DNA of 25,015 nt. Source: Euryarchaeota archaeon UBA36 (GTDB lineage Archaea > Thermoplasmatota > Poseidoniia > Poseidoniales > Thalassarchaeaceae). Numbering within the stretch: the first letter of the stretch is position 1; the number at the start of each line of letters is the position of its first letter. The DNA lies in the NCBI GenBank assembly GCA_002496485.1, contig DAJW01000017.1, positions 1 to 25,015 of the forward strand, given 5' to 3'. Of the stretch, positions 1 through 7,661 are shown piece by piece. The position numbers and the translations under genes are program-made. The notes beneath the pieces are model-generated. The model had not been told where the DNA came from and made no database searches. It saw nothing but the letters and a program-made list of their open reading frames with translations.

Positions 1-510
1 ACTTTTAGGCCCGAAAGAATAGCTCAAATGGCCGAGGCAGTTGGATTAAAACCACAAGGAGTTTTAGATAGAATACATGTTGCACGTGCATATAATTCAG
101 CACATCAAATATTATTAGTTGACGAAATTAAGAAGATGTCAAAAAATCTTGATGTTAAGCTAATTATAGTAGACTCATTAACAAGTCATTTTAGAGCTGA
201 ATATATTGGAAGAGGGATGCTTGCAACTAGGCAACAGAAGTTGAATAGACACATGAAAGAATTAAAACAATTGGCAGACATACAGAATGCAATCGTTCTA
301 GTCACCAACCAAGTCCAATCAAAACCCGATGCAATGTGGGGAGATCCAACTAGGGCAGTAGGTGGACATATAGTCGGCCATGCTAGCACATTCCGCTTAT
401 ATCTTAGGAAATCTAAGGGTGGACGAAGGATTGCTAGATTAGTTGATAGTCCGAATCTACCGGAAGGCGAGGCGGTCTTTACTGTGACTTCCGAGGGACT
501 TAGAGATTGA
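1..510 (+). CDS. radA: DNA repair and recombination protein RadA (3' part)
   Basis: Archaeal RecA/Rad51-family recombinase that forms ATP-dependent filaments on single-stranded DNA and catalyses strand exchange in homologous recombination. The reading frame is open from base 1 (it begins TFRPERIAQM), so the start codon and the Walker A region lie off the left edge and only about 169 C-terminal residues are seen. Visible family features are the Walker B stretch LIIVDSL, the conserved SHFRAEYIGRG segment, and the L2 DNA-binding loop region around NQVQSKPDAMWGDPTRAVGG, followed by the typical C-terminal GRRIARLVDSPNLPEGE stretch. The gene is convergent with the M3 peptidase gene, with only 22 bases between the two stop codons. 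The stop codon lies in a strong hairpin. Identification is secure because the C-terminal half of RadA is very conserved. Confidence 0.97.
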   Translation, partial: TFRPERIAQMAEAVGLKPQGVLDRIHVARAYNSAHQILLVDEIKKMSKNLDVKLIIVDSLTSHFRAEYIGRGMLATRQQKLNRHMKELKQLADIQNAIVLVTNQVQSKPDAMWGDPTRAVGGHIVGHASTFRLYLRKSKGGRRIARLVDSPNLPEGEAVFTVTSEGLRD

Positions 511-524
511 ATTCCCTCGGAGTC
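486..524. terminator. Inverted repeat between convergent radA and M3 peptidase genes
   Basis: TCCGAGGGA at 490-498 is exactly complementary to TCCCTCGGA at 513-521. With one bulged T the stem extends by GAC/GTC to about 12 bp, and the loop is 14 bases. The loop contains the radA stop codon (TGA, 508-510) and the right arm ends just before the peptidase stop. A symmetric stem between two convergent genes suggests a shared bidirectional 3' end signal or mRNA end-stabilising hairpin. No long T tract follows on the + side, so the termination role is inferred. Confidence 0.55.
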
Positions 525-532
525 CAAATACC

Positions 533-2236
533 TCAAAAATTTTCCGACAATGCAGTTTCAATTGTATCAATCAGTGATGACACATGACCCTCATCAAATC
601 TTAATTCCAAGTCTGCAGCTTCGAATAATTCTGGAAGAGATCTAGTATTTCCTAACTTCATTGAATTTCTGTAATCATCTAATGCCTTGTTTGAATCAAT
701 CCTGTTAGTTTTCCATAACTGTAGTGAGCCAAGTTGTGCAATTCCATACTCAATATAGTAAAATGGAGCCCCATACAAATGCCCCTGCTGTTGCCATGAG
801 ACTTCTCTAAAGTCCGAATTTTCCGACCAATCTAATTGTATTCCAAATCTGTCTCTAATTGAAAGCCAAACTTCAATTCTTTCTTCCCTCGAGTGGTTTG
901 GATTAGAGTAAATCCAATGCTGAAACGAATCTATTGTACAAATCCAAGGAAGGAGGAATAATACCCCTTCTAGATGCGATTTTCTAGCTCGATCTGCATC
1001 ATCTTCGTTATAGAAATGCTTCCAACCGTTATGAGTTAGTAGCTCCATAGACATCGAAGCTACTTCTGCGAATTCAATTGGATAATTCCTCTCTTCAATT
1101 AGCTCTAAATCACTACAATATAATGAATGAAAAGCATGCCCAGCTTCGTGAATCATTGTCTCCAAATCTCTCTGAAGGCCCGATGAATTCATAAAAATAA
1201 ATGGAACTTTACTTTTCTCTAAATAATATTGGTAACCACCAGGAGCCTTACCTTTACGAGTTTCCAAATCAAGAGAATCCATTTCAACTAATCTTTGAAA
1301 TTTATCACCTAAGTCTGATGACATTTCATAGAACATCTTTCCCATTTTATCTACCATATCTTTTACATCATTAAATGGTTTTAATGGCCCTCTATCCAAA
1401 ATATCTGGACCACTACCAGTTTTTTCATTAATATCCCATGGAGCTAATTGATCTAGTCCGAATGCCTTCTTTCTTTCAGAAATAATTTCTTTAACCAGCG
1501 GCATACATGTTGATTCAATTGAATTATGAAACTCAATACAATCCTCTATTCCATAATCAAATCGATGCATGGCCTTGAACATATATTGTACGTAATTCTC
1601 AAATCCAGCGTTTATGGCCATCTTATGTCTAATTTCAATCAATTCTTCAAAAATTTCTGTAAGTCTCTCATGGTCATCCATTCTTCGGTCTGATATTTTC
1701 TTCCAAGCTGCTGCTCTTTCAGCTCTATCTTTTGACTCCAGATAAATATTCATTTCAGGTAATGTTCGTTCCTTACCATCAAACTTCACTGTCATTGAAC
1801 CGTTTATTGCTTGAGACTCAGTCACCAGCTCCGTTTGTCTTACGGATAAGGGAATATTTTCTTTTCGGAAAATTTCTATGTCTGTTCTAATTGATCTGAT
1901 AATTAAATCATATCTTTCAGGTAGATTATCTAGCTTTGGATGCTCAATTATTTTTCTATTTAATTTATCTGAAAATTCTGAAAGTTTAGGTCTGACATTT
2001 GTAGTGAATTCCAAAAATGCATTTTTCTTGTTTATATCTTCTGTATTGCACGTCATTTCAATGTATAGTAATGCTCCAGCTTCAGAAATATGTTCAGCAA
2101 GTTCTGAAGCATCCGCAATTAGACTTTCAATACAATTTTCGCAATTCAATTTTCTCTCTAATAATTGCTCAACTAATGGCTCTATTTCATCCCATTTTGT
2201 AGCATCAAATTCATTAGGGACAAATTGCTCTTTAAT
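533..2236 (-). CDS. M3 family oligoendopeptidase (PepF-like zinc metallopeptidase)
   Basis: Cytoplasmic zinc endopeptidase predicted to cut oligopeptides. The zinc-binding motif HEAGH is at about residues 363-367, and the downstream FAEVASMSME segment supplies the third zinc ligand (Glu, about residue 391), as in M3 oligoendopeptidase F. The length of 567 residues fits the family. Start choice: the first conventional start codon is a TTG at 2149, but the frame stays open upstream to a stop at 2246-2248. The 29 extra codons encode a conserved-looking M3 N-terminus (KEQFVPNEFDATKWDEIEP). That stretch has no ATG, GTG or TTG. It does have an ATT at 2236, three bases after GAGGTGAT, a near-perfect SD. 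I therefore call an ATT start. The gene follows the small double-CxxC gene by 9 bases, so the two are probably translationally coupled. Confidence 0.93.
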   Translation of the reverse strand: MKEQFVPNEFDATKWDEIEPLVEQLLERKLNCENCIESLIADASELAEHISEAGALLYIEMTCNTEDINKKNAFLEFTTNVRPKLSEFSDKLNRKIIEHPKLDNLPERYDLIIRSIRTDIEIFRKENIPLSVRQTELVTESQAINGSMTVKFDGKERTLPEMNIYLESKDRAERAAAWKKISDRRMDDHERLTEIFEELIEIRHKMAINAGFENYVQYMFKAMHRFDYGIEDCIEFHNSIESTCMPLVKEIISERKKAFGLDQLAPWDINEKTGSGPDILDRGPLKPFNDVKDMVDKMGKMFYEMSSDLGDKFQRLVEMDSLDLETRKGKAPGGYQYYLEKSKVPFIFMNSSGLQRDLETMIHEAGHAFHSLYCSDLELIEERNYPIEFAEVASMSMELLTHNGWKHFYNEDDADRARKSHLEGVLFLLPWICTIDSFQHWIYSNPNHSREERIEVWLSIRDRFGIQLDWSENSDFREVSWQQQGHLYGAPFYYIEYGIAQLGSLQLWKTNRIDSNKALDDYRNSMKLGNTRSLPELFEAADLELRFDEGHVSSLIDTIETALSENF

Positions 2237-2239
2237 AGA

Positions 2240-2247
2240 ATCACCTC
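2240..2247 (-). promoter_or_regulatory. Shine-Dalgarno that sets an ATT start for the M3 peptidase
   Basis: On the minus strand, GAGGTGAT is an 8-base match to the anti-SD complement AGGAGGTGAT. It overlaps the TGA stop of the upstream small gene and lies three bases before ATT (2236-2234); the GGTG core is five bases away. No ATG, GTG or TTG is within SD range in this frame. This is the main evidence for AUU initiation and for coupling to the upstream gene. Confidence 0.75.
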
Positions 2248-2491
2248 AGTTTCTATGTGACTTTGGACCTAAGGGGAGTGGGCCTTCTTCCCTAGTCCAT
2301 TTGGCGCATTTCCATTCTTTAGCTGCATTATCATTTTTTTCTCTAATTTCTCTAATTTCTGGATGAGATGGATTTTCTTTTTCCAACCAGCAGGCTGTAC
2401 AGAATCTTTTTCCTTCGTTATCTAGAAAATTTCCTGGAGTACAGGCAACTTTACACACATTACAAAATCTAAAACCGTGAAACTTTCCCAT
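2246..2491 (-). CDS. Small double-CxxC zinc-ribbon-like protein
   Basis: An 81-residue protein with two CxxC knuckles (C10/C13 and C31/C34) separated by 17 residues, the usual spacing for a small zinc ribbon or treble-clef zinc site. Extra cysteines are at 17 and 62. The C-terminal half is charged and helix-prone (EIREIREKNDNAAKEWKCAKW), with a basic, proline-containing end. It starts at ATG 2491. The gene lies 59 bases after cgi121 and its stop overlaps the SD of the M3 peptidase gene, so it is probably co-expressed with that enzyme. I do not recognise the exact family. Zinc binding is inferred from the cysteine pattern, and nucleic-acid or protein binding is only a possibility. Confidence 0.75.
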   Translation of the reverse strand: MGKFHGFRFCNVCKVACTPGNFLDNEGKRFCTACWLEKENPSHPEIREIREKNDNAAKEWKCAKWTREEGPLPLGPKSHRN

Positions 2492-2550
2492 TCTATCTGA
2501 CCATCGCTGTTGGTTGTCAGCTATCAGTTTGACGCCTTATTATTATCTGA
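2492..2550 (-). promoter_or_regulatory. Possible promoter upstream of the double-CxxC gene
   Basis: The 59-base gap between cgi121 and the double-CxxC gene holds, on the minus strand, a TATA-like AATAATAAGG run (about 2534-2546), suitably placed for a start of transcription some 20 bases before the ATG. A second TATA-like stretch, GATATATAATC, overlaps the cgi121 end and lies within a small palindrome (CTGAT 2547-2551, ATCAG 2557-2561). A separate promoter is plausible but could also be chance in AT-rich DNA. Confidence 0.3.
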
Positions 2551-3120
2551 TTATATATCAGTAAGTACCATTGCTCCAATCAATAACTCTTCTTTTTCCT
2601 TGGATGAAAAATCCCGATTTTTCGTTTCAATCCCCATTTTTTTAAGTCCATTAATCGAAGGCATTGGCCTCTTCGGTAGTAGTTTTGCTTCTAATCCTCG
2701 AATTAGTTCTGTAGAGATATCGTCTAAGTGCAAATAACTATTTCTAGATATAACGCTTAATTCAAGATTTAATTGTTCACTTATTTTTGGAATGGAAATT
2801 ATCCACGCACAACTATCTTCTTTACTCAAACCAACAATCTCAAATGCTTTAGAAATTTGGCGATTTCCTGACAGTAATCTTTGAAATTCAACATCCACTG
2901 ACTTTGCTATCATTGCATCATTAATCTCTTTAGTTACGACTGATATCCAAGTTGACCACAGATGAAATTCACTGGCTACTGAATCAAAGCGAACTAATAA
3001 CCATCTGTTATTTGGCCTGATTTTATTAAATTTGTAAATGATTTTCTGTAAATTTCCTATTGGAGTATCAAATTCAATTCCCCATGCTGGGAACCAAGGA
3101 AGGTTATACCCACCACTCAT
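2551..3120 (-). CDS. cgi121: KEOPS complex subunit Cgi121
   Basis: Accessory subunit of the KEOPS complex, which makes the universal tRNA modification t6A at position 37. In archaea Cgi121 binds Bud32 and helps recruit tRNA through its 3' CCA end. The 189-residue protein has the family's central signature VEFQRLLSGNRQISKAFEIV, followed by a C-terminal alpha/beta half that ends in a short hydrophobic strand (IGAMVLTDI). It starts at ATG 3120, 25 bases after the hel308 stop on the same strand, so the two probably share a transcript. From recollection, cgi121 and hel308 are neighbours in a number of euryarchaea, which supports the call. It is somewhat longer at the N-terminus than typical archaeal Cgi121. 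The other KEOPS genes (kae1, bud32, pcc1) are not in the window. Confidence 0.82.
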   Translation of the reverse strand: MSGGYNLPWFPAWGIEFDTPIGNLQKIIYKFNKIRPNNRWLLVRFDSVASEFHLWSTWISVVTKEINDAMIAKSVDVEFQRLLSGNRQISKAFEIVGLSKEDSCAWIISIPKISEQLNLELSVISRNSYLHLDDISTELIRGLEAKLLPKRPMPSINGLKKMGIETKNRDFSSKEKEELLIGAMVLTDI

Positions 3121-3145
3121 AAACCATCCGAAATTAATAATATCC

Positions 3146-5668
3146 TTAATTTCTTCTTTTGGTAGTTTTTTTTGCAGACTTAATTAATTTCACAACTAGT
3201 TTTGTACTCCAACCCCTTAAATCTGCTAATTTTTGCTTATCTCTTTCAGTTAATTCAACTATGTCATCAGCATTTATTATTCCCAATGTTCTCTCTAACT
3301 CTCTGGCTCTAACTCTACCAATTCCCTTAACACGAACCAAAGATAGAATATCTGATTTACAACCAAATCTTACTCTTTGATGAAGCTCATTAATTAATTC
3401 ATACAGAATTTTGTGAGAATTGCCATTTCTATCTCTCATTTTTTCATCTTCATAAAGTATCCTCATCATAGAAAATAATAACCATTCCATCAATTCTACC
3501 CTACTGCGAAGATCACCAGGTTGAACTCCCCAGTCTTCTTCGATATCCGCCATCTTCTTTTCTTCAATCCACGATTCTACAACCAGTACTGCCTTCATTC
3601 TGCTTTCTTCATCTAAATCTACTGCTTGAGATAACAACTCCCTTTCGTGAATGTGTAACTCAGATAGTATGATATCATAATCTTTCTTTTTAGGCCAAAT
3701 TGATAGAAAATCTGGTGTACAAGCTGCAAGATGAAGTATACTAATAGGCGAAACTTGACCAATTTCATCTTTCCCAGAAATTATATCAATTGCTCTTCTT
3801 AATCCGTCATAGAGAATTTTTCCTGAAATAGGATTTAGATATAGTCTTGAAACTCTAGAGCCTAGAGTAGTCGAAGAATATCTCATAGTTTGTGATTCAG
3901 GAACCAGTTCCTCCTTCCGTTCAAAATCACTAGCTTTACTAAATCCAAATATTGCAGGGCCCTTTCTGGGAGATAAATTGGTTTTGTTCAATTTTGAATA
4001 TTGAATGTCAATAATTTCTGATTCAGAATTTTTCCAGTCTGGCGCTTCATCATTCCACTTATCATCTAAATTTTCTAATACTCTAGATGCATTAATTTTT
4101 TTAGCCACTTCTGAAGATTCTCCATCTCTATTTATCATCCCATTTTCAACTAACCAATTTATTACTCCATCAATCCTATTCTCCAAGTCTTCAGAATCCA
4201 TTTGTGTTGATAAAAACGTCTTACTAAAGAATCTAGAAATAGAATATCTATCCTCTATCCCGCCACTAGAAATTAATGATAGTAGATGCGAAAGAAGTGC
4301 TCCATCTTCTTCAACATTAATCGAATTAACGTTTGCTAATTTAGAAAATACATTTTCTGGCTCCCCTAGTAAATATCTTTCAACTATTTTTTTTTCATCA
4401 TCTTTATTTTTAGATAAAATCACCGCTTCTCCAAATTCTGAAAATTTTGGCCTACCCGCTCTACCCATCATTTGTCTAATTTCCATTATGGATATTGGAA
4501 TCATTCTCGATGCTATAGTACTCCATCTTTTTGAATCTCTAATTAGAACCATACTAGCAGGAAGGTTAACTCCTTGTGCTAAAGTTGGTGTTGCAACTAC
4601 ACAAAGTAAGTTTCCATCTCTAAACCCATTTTCTACTATCTCTCTCTGCTTTGAGGTTAAGCCAGCATGATGAAATGCGATTCCACCACGAATAGATTCC
4701 GACAACATCTTACTCATCGCTGAGTCATCTTCACTATCCGATACCAAGTTCGCCATTTTTTCCCAGTTTTCTACTAATTCTGACTTAATATTGTAATTAT
4801 CAGACTCTAAATTATTTCTTACATACTTAGATAATTCTCTAGCTTCCTTTTGGGCTGATGATCTAGAAGAAACAAAAATCATTAATTTCCTATCCCTTTT
4901 CACGTTATATTGGAGAACAGCTTGAATATTCTTTTGTACTCCACCGATTAGTTTTGTAGATTCAGGTAGTTTTCTTTCTTCAAGTTCAAATTTATCCTCT
5001 GAAGTATGAAATGTAACTCTCAAACCAGTTAATGTCCCGGAATATAGAGTAACTGGCCTCCATTTAGATTGAATTAATTTTGCATCCAACCAACTTGCCA
5101 ACTCTTTGGAATTTCCTACAGTCGCAGAAAGTGCTAAGATTTGGACCTCTTTTTCTTGATGAAAAATTTTTGATAATATTATTTCCAGTGTTGGCCCCCT
5201 GGTTGGATCATGCAAAAGATGAAATTCATCGGCGACAATTACCCCAATTTCTTCTACAATTTCCGGCTTCAGTCTTATCATTGAATCCAACTTTTCACTT
5301 GTACATACTAAAATATCAACGTCGACAATATCTGCGGATTCATTTCTATCGCCTATGGCAATTCCAACCTTAAGTCCCATACATGAAGCCAATTCCTTTA
5401 ATTCCTTGAATTTCTCAGTTGCCAATGCTTTGAGTGGTACGATATATATTCCTTTTCGAGAATTACTTTTACTACCTATTCTATGAACTAGAGTTAAGTA
5501 TGCAACCAGAGATTTACCACTAGCAGTAGGTATTGACAGTAGAACATTTTTTCCAACCAGTGAAAGCGGTAATGACTCAGATTGTGGTGGGAACAGTTTT
5601 TCAATATTCCAAGTATTGCTCAGAAATTTTTTAATTCTAGAATCTATTTCAAGCTCATCAATATGCAA
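3146..5668 (-). CDS. hel308: ATP-dependent DNA helicase Hel308 (Ski2-like, superfamily 2)
   Basis: A 3'-5' superfamily 2 DNA helicase thought to act at stalled replication forks and in recombination. Motifs in order are Walker A PTASGKS (47-53), DEFH box (147-150), SAT (181-183), the FHHAGL segment (332-337), VVATPTLAQGVNLPA (357-371) and motif VI QMMGRAGRP (399-407). A winged-helix and ratchet region follows, then a C-terminal helix-hairpin-helix (VKGIGRVRARELERTLG). At 840 residues it is longer than the usual 700-750. Much of the excess is a charged stretch at about residues 516-600, before the GSRVSRLY segment. The start is TTG at 5668: an in-frame stop lies at 5672-5674 and a strong SD (AGGAGGT) is about seven bases upstream, so no ATG is available there. 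It heads the hel308-cgi121 unit. Confidence 0.95.
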   Translation of the reverse strand: MHIDELEIDSRIKKFLSNTWNIEKLFPPQSESLPLSLVGKNVLLSIPTASGKSLVAYLTLVHRIGSKSNSRKGIYIVPLKALATEKFKELKELASCMGLKVGIAIGDRNESADIVDVDILVCTSEKLDSMIRLKPEIVEEIGVIVADEFHLLHDPTRGPTLEIILSKIFHQEKEVQILALSATVGNSKELASWLDAKLIQSKWRPVTLYSGTLTGLRVTFHTSEDKFELEERKLPESTKLIGGVQKNIQAVLQYNVKRDRKLMIFVSSRSSAQKEARELSKYVRNNLESDNYNIKSELVENWEKMANLVSDSEDDSAMSKMLSESIRGGIAFHHAGLTSKQREIVENGFRDGNLLCVVATPTLAQGVNLPASMVLIRDSKRWSTIASRMIPISIMEIRQMMGRAGRPKFSEFGEAVILSKNKDDEKKIVERYLLGEPENVFSKLANVNSINVEEDGALLSHLLSLISSGGIEDRYSISRFFSKTFLSTQMDSEDLENRIDGVINWLVENGMINRDGESSEVAKKINASRVLENLDDKWNDEAPDWKNSESEIIDIQYSKLNKTNLSPRKGPAIFGFSKASDFERKEELVPESQTMRYSSTTLGSRVSRLYLNPISGKILYDGLRRAIDIISGKDEIGQVSPISILHLAACTPDFLSIWPKKKDYDIILSELHIHERELLSQAVDLDEESRMKAVLVVESWIEEKKMADIEEDWGVQPGDLRSRVELMEWLLFSMMRILYEDEKMRDRNGNSHKILYELINELHQRVRFGCKSDILSLVRVKGIGRVRARELERTLGIINADDIVELTERDKQKLADLRGWSTKLVVKLIKSAKKTTKRRN

Positions 5669-5671
5669 AAT

Positions 5672-5712
5672 TCAACCTCCTCAAACTCTTCTATATGTTA
5701 CACTATATTAGG
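5672..5712 (-). promoter_or_regulatory. hel308 ribosome binding site and likely TATA box
   Basis: On the minus strand GAGGAGGT (5682-5675) sits about six to seven bases before the TTG start of hel308 and is a near-perfect SD. Upstream, CCTAATATAG (5712-5703) resembles an archaeal TATA element and would place transcription start near 5683, giving a short leader. The SD is clear; the TATA call is tentative. Confidence 0.5.
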
Positions 5713-5736
5713 AAGTTCTAAAGGATACCGAAAATA

Positions 5737-6213
5737 CTAGCTCCATCTGTGAAAAGCTGGATGCCCTTCTTTGACTGCTACAAATAATCCTTTACCAGTT
5801 GCACATATATTCCCCGCTGCCTCAAGCTTCAAATTAACTTCAACAGTATTATTTTCAATTCCCCCAATCTCACTAGTAATGATCAAAACTTCCCCTAAAG
5901 GAGTTGGACGCTTGAGTTTTACAGAATATGATGCAGTTACTGTACATGGGGGGCTATTCATCTCCTCTTTATCCATTAGCGCCATTGCAGCTGTCCAATT
6001 TCCATGACAATCCAGAAGAGTACCTATTATTCCGCCATTTATCATTCCTGGAAACGCTTGGTGTTCTTCTGATGGTAAAAACTCCATCTTCAAACCATTC
6101 TCAATCCTGAATGATTTAATTTGCAAACCATCTTTATTCGCAGGCCCACATCCATAGCAGATACTATTTGATGCATGAATTTCTTGGACAGATTTTTCTT
6201 CCGCAACTCTCAT
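5737..6213 (-). CDS. PaaI/4HBT-like hotdog-fold thioesterase
   Basis: Predicted acyl-CoA thioesterase that hydrolyses a CoA thioester, substrate unknown. The N-terminal CYGCGPANKDGLQIKSF block is characteristic of one PaaI-like subgroup. It is followed by the hotdog core helix segment INGGIIGTLLDCHGNWTAA, where the HGG of many relatives is replaced by NGG, and by the strand region YSVKLKRPTPLGE. The length of 158 residues is normal for a single hotdog domain. A TTG six bases further upstream (6219) is in frame, but ATG 6213 is preferred; neither has a clear SD. It is transcribed away from the deacylase gene and lies 68 bases upstream of hel308. It may release CoA during the acyl-CoA metabolism encoded elsewhere in the window. 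Confidence 0.85.
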   Translation of the reverse strand: MRVAEEKSVQEIHASNSICYGCGPANKDGLQIKSFRIENGLKMEFLPSEEHQAFPGMINGGIIGTLLDCHGNWTAAMALMDKEEMNSPPCTVTASYSVKLKRPTPLGEVLIITSEIGGIENNTVEVNLKLEAAGNICATGKGLFVAVKEGHPAFHRWS

Positions 6214-6300
6214 ATTCAAGTAAGAAAGGCATTATTTTTTGAAATATATCCAATAATCTCGAGCATATGCTATTAATTTGAGTATTACTTCCGCAGTATA
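6214..6300. promoter_or_regulatory. Divergent promoter region, thioesterase / deacylase
   Basis: This 87-base AT-rich spacer lies between two divergent start codons. GAAATATAT at about 6240-6248 resembles an archaeal BRE/TATA element for the rightward deacylase gene and would give a short leader. No clear SD precedes the GTG at 6301. On the minus side no single TATA box stands out. Promoter function follows from the divergent layout. Confidence 0.4.
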
Positions 6301-7653
6301 GTGTCCGACGGCGATTCAATTGACAAATCTAGTCAAGAAAAACTTCAATCAGACAAACCATTACCTCGTAGTAAAAAAAGAAGATTCACACCAATTAAGA
6401 TTGCAAATCAAATTCCAAAGAAAAGGAGGATGGAGATTGAAAAGGCTCTAGAAGACCAAGAATCAACTCCCAAGAGATGGACTCGAAACTCGGGACCAAA
6501 AAATCATGTTTTTTTACGAAAAAGAATATCTCCTGGAACTATTCGCCATCTTGAGTGTGAGCTTTTAGATGTGGAAATAGGAGAATCGTGGCCAATTCCG
6601 GTTAGTGTCATTCATGGTCACAGACCAGGCCCAACGGTAACGCTAATTGGAGCTGTACATGGCGATGAACTTGTAGGCCCTTTATCACTAACTTACTTAT
6701 TAGGAAATAATTTTTTAGGAGAGGATAAGGCAATTGATCCAAACTCTTTAGCAGGAACAATCAGAATTATTCCAATCACTAATCTCCCTGGGTACAGAAG
6801 AAGAAGCAGATATTTTCCTGATGGCAGGGATTTAAACAGGTATTTTCCAGGAAATTCAGAAAGTAATACTACATCAAGGGTTGCCAAGACGATTTGGTCT
6901 CAAATTATTTCTGGAAGTGACTATATTGTCGACTTACATACTGCAGGTAAAGGAAGGACAAATATCCCTCAAATTAGGGCAAATCTCGCACATCCATCTA
7001 CTAACAAGATAGCAAGAGCTTTCGGAATAGAGACAATTCTAGATAGTAAAGGCCCTAGGGGATCTCTTAGAAGAGTATCTAATGATAATGATATTGCTGC
7101 AATAGCTTTTGAAGGTGGAGGGCCAGATGAAGCAGACCCTGAGTCAGTTCAAATTGCAATATTTGGGATTCTGAATTTATTGCGCAGCCTTAGAATGATT
7201 CCCGGATATCCTAGTAAGCCCCGTTTCAGAATTCTAGCTTCCGGATCCGTTTGGATTCGTTCCAATCAAAGTGGTTTAATCGATGTTTTAACTCCAGCAG
7301 GTAGTTTTGTAGAAGAAGATGAGATTGTCGCCTCAATCACGGATCCGGAAGTACCCGGAGAAAATCACGATGTCAAATCTCCCATTACTGGATTACTGAT
7401 TAGTACTGCTACACATCCCTTTGTACATGCTGGATCTCCTATAGGACATCTTTTACCAGTTACTAGAGGAATTTCGACATTAAAAACTAGACTCGATGAA
7501 GAAGGTTGCTTGATCATTAGTGGTTCAGATGGAGATCCACCATGGAGAGATGATGATGAAATTGAAGATATTTCAGTAATTGGTGAATGGTCTGGGGGAA
7601 ACCCAGATGCAGAGTGGGGCTCAGATGAAAAACAACCTGAAGAAGAAAATTAG
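6301..7653 (+). CDS. AstE/AspA-like zinc deacylase (M14 superfamily)
   Basis: Member of the succinylglutamate desuccinylase/aspartoacylase branch of the M14 zinc carboxypeptidase fold, which removes acyl groups from N-acylated amino compounds. Visible site residues are GAVHGDE (H120 and E123, zinc ligands), RDLNRYFPG (176-184, substrate-binding Arg) and DLHTAG (H213, third zinc ligand). A later AFEGGGPDE segment probably carries the catalytic Glu. The C-terminal third, around GLIDVLTPAGSFVEEDE, is the barrel-sandwich beta domain usual in this family. At 450 residues it is longer than usual. There is a basic N-terminal extension of about 65 residues (SKKRRF, PKKRRM) and a strongly acidic C-terminal tail of about 35. 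It starts at GTG 6301. The substrate is unknown. It ends eight bases from the convergent giant surface-protein gene. Confidence 0.85.
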   Translation: MSDGDSIDKSSQEKLQSDKPLPRSKKRRFTPIKIANQIPKKRRMEIEKALEDQESTPKRWTRNSGPKNHVFLRKRISPGTIRHLECELLDVEIGESWPIPVSVIHGHRPGPTVTLIGAVHGDELVGPLSLTYLLGNNFLGEDKAIDPNSLAGTIRIIPITNLPGYRRRSRYFPDGRDLNRYFPGNSESNTTSRVAKTIWSQIISGSDYIVDLHTAGKGRTNIPQIRANLAHPSTNKIARAFGIETILDSKGPRGSLRRVSNDNDIAAIAFEGGGPDEADPESVQIAIFGILNLLRSLRMIPGYPSKPRFRILASGSVWIRSNQSGLIDVLTPAGSFVEEDEIVASITDPEVPGENHDVKSPITGLLISTATHPFVHAGSPIGHLLPVTRGISTLKTRLDEEGCLIISGSDGDPPWRDDDEIEDISVIGEWSGGNPDAEWGSDEKQPEEEN

Positions 7654-7661
7654 CTAGATTT

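Noticed and set aside
28..510. ATG 28 as the start of a 160-residue RadA-like protein
   Set aside because: The upstream codons encode the conserved TFRPERIAQ of RadA; the gene is cut by the window edge.
533..2149. TTG 2149 as start of the M3 peptidase
   Set aside because: It would drop a conserved-looking N-terminus and has no SD, whereas the ATT upstream has one.
2547..2561. Small palindrome CTGAT-TATAT-ATCAG at the cgi121 stop as a terminator
   Set aside because: The stem is only five AT-rich base pairs without a T tract; it may be chance and overlaps a possible TATA element.
4005..4670. 221-residue + strand frame opposite hel308
   Set aside because: It is antisense to the motif VI and adjacent coding region of a well-supported helicase gene and has no recognisable domain.
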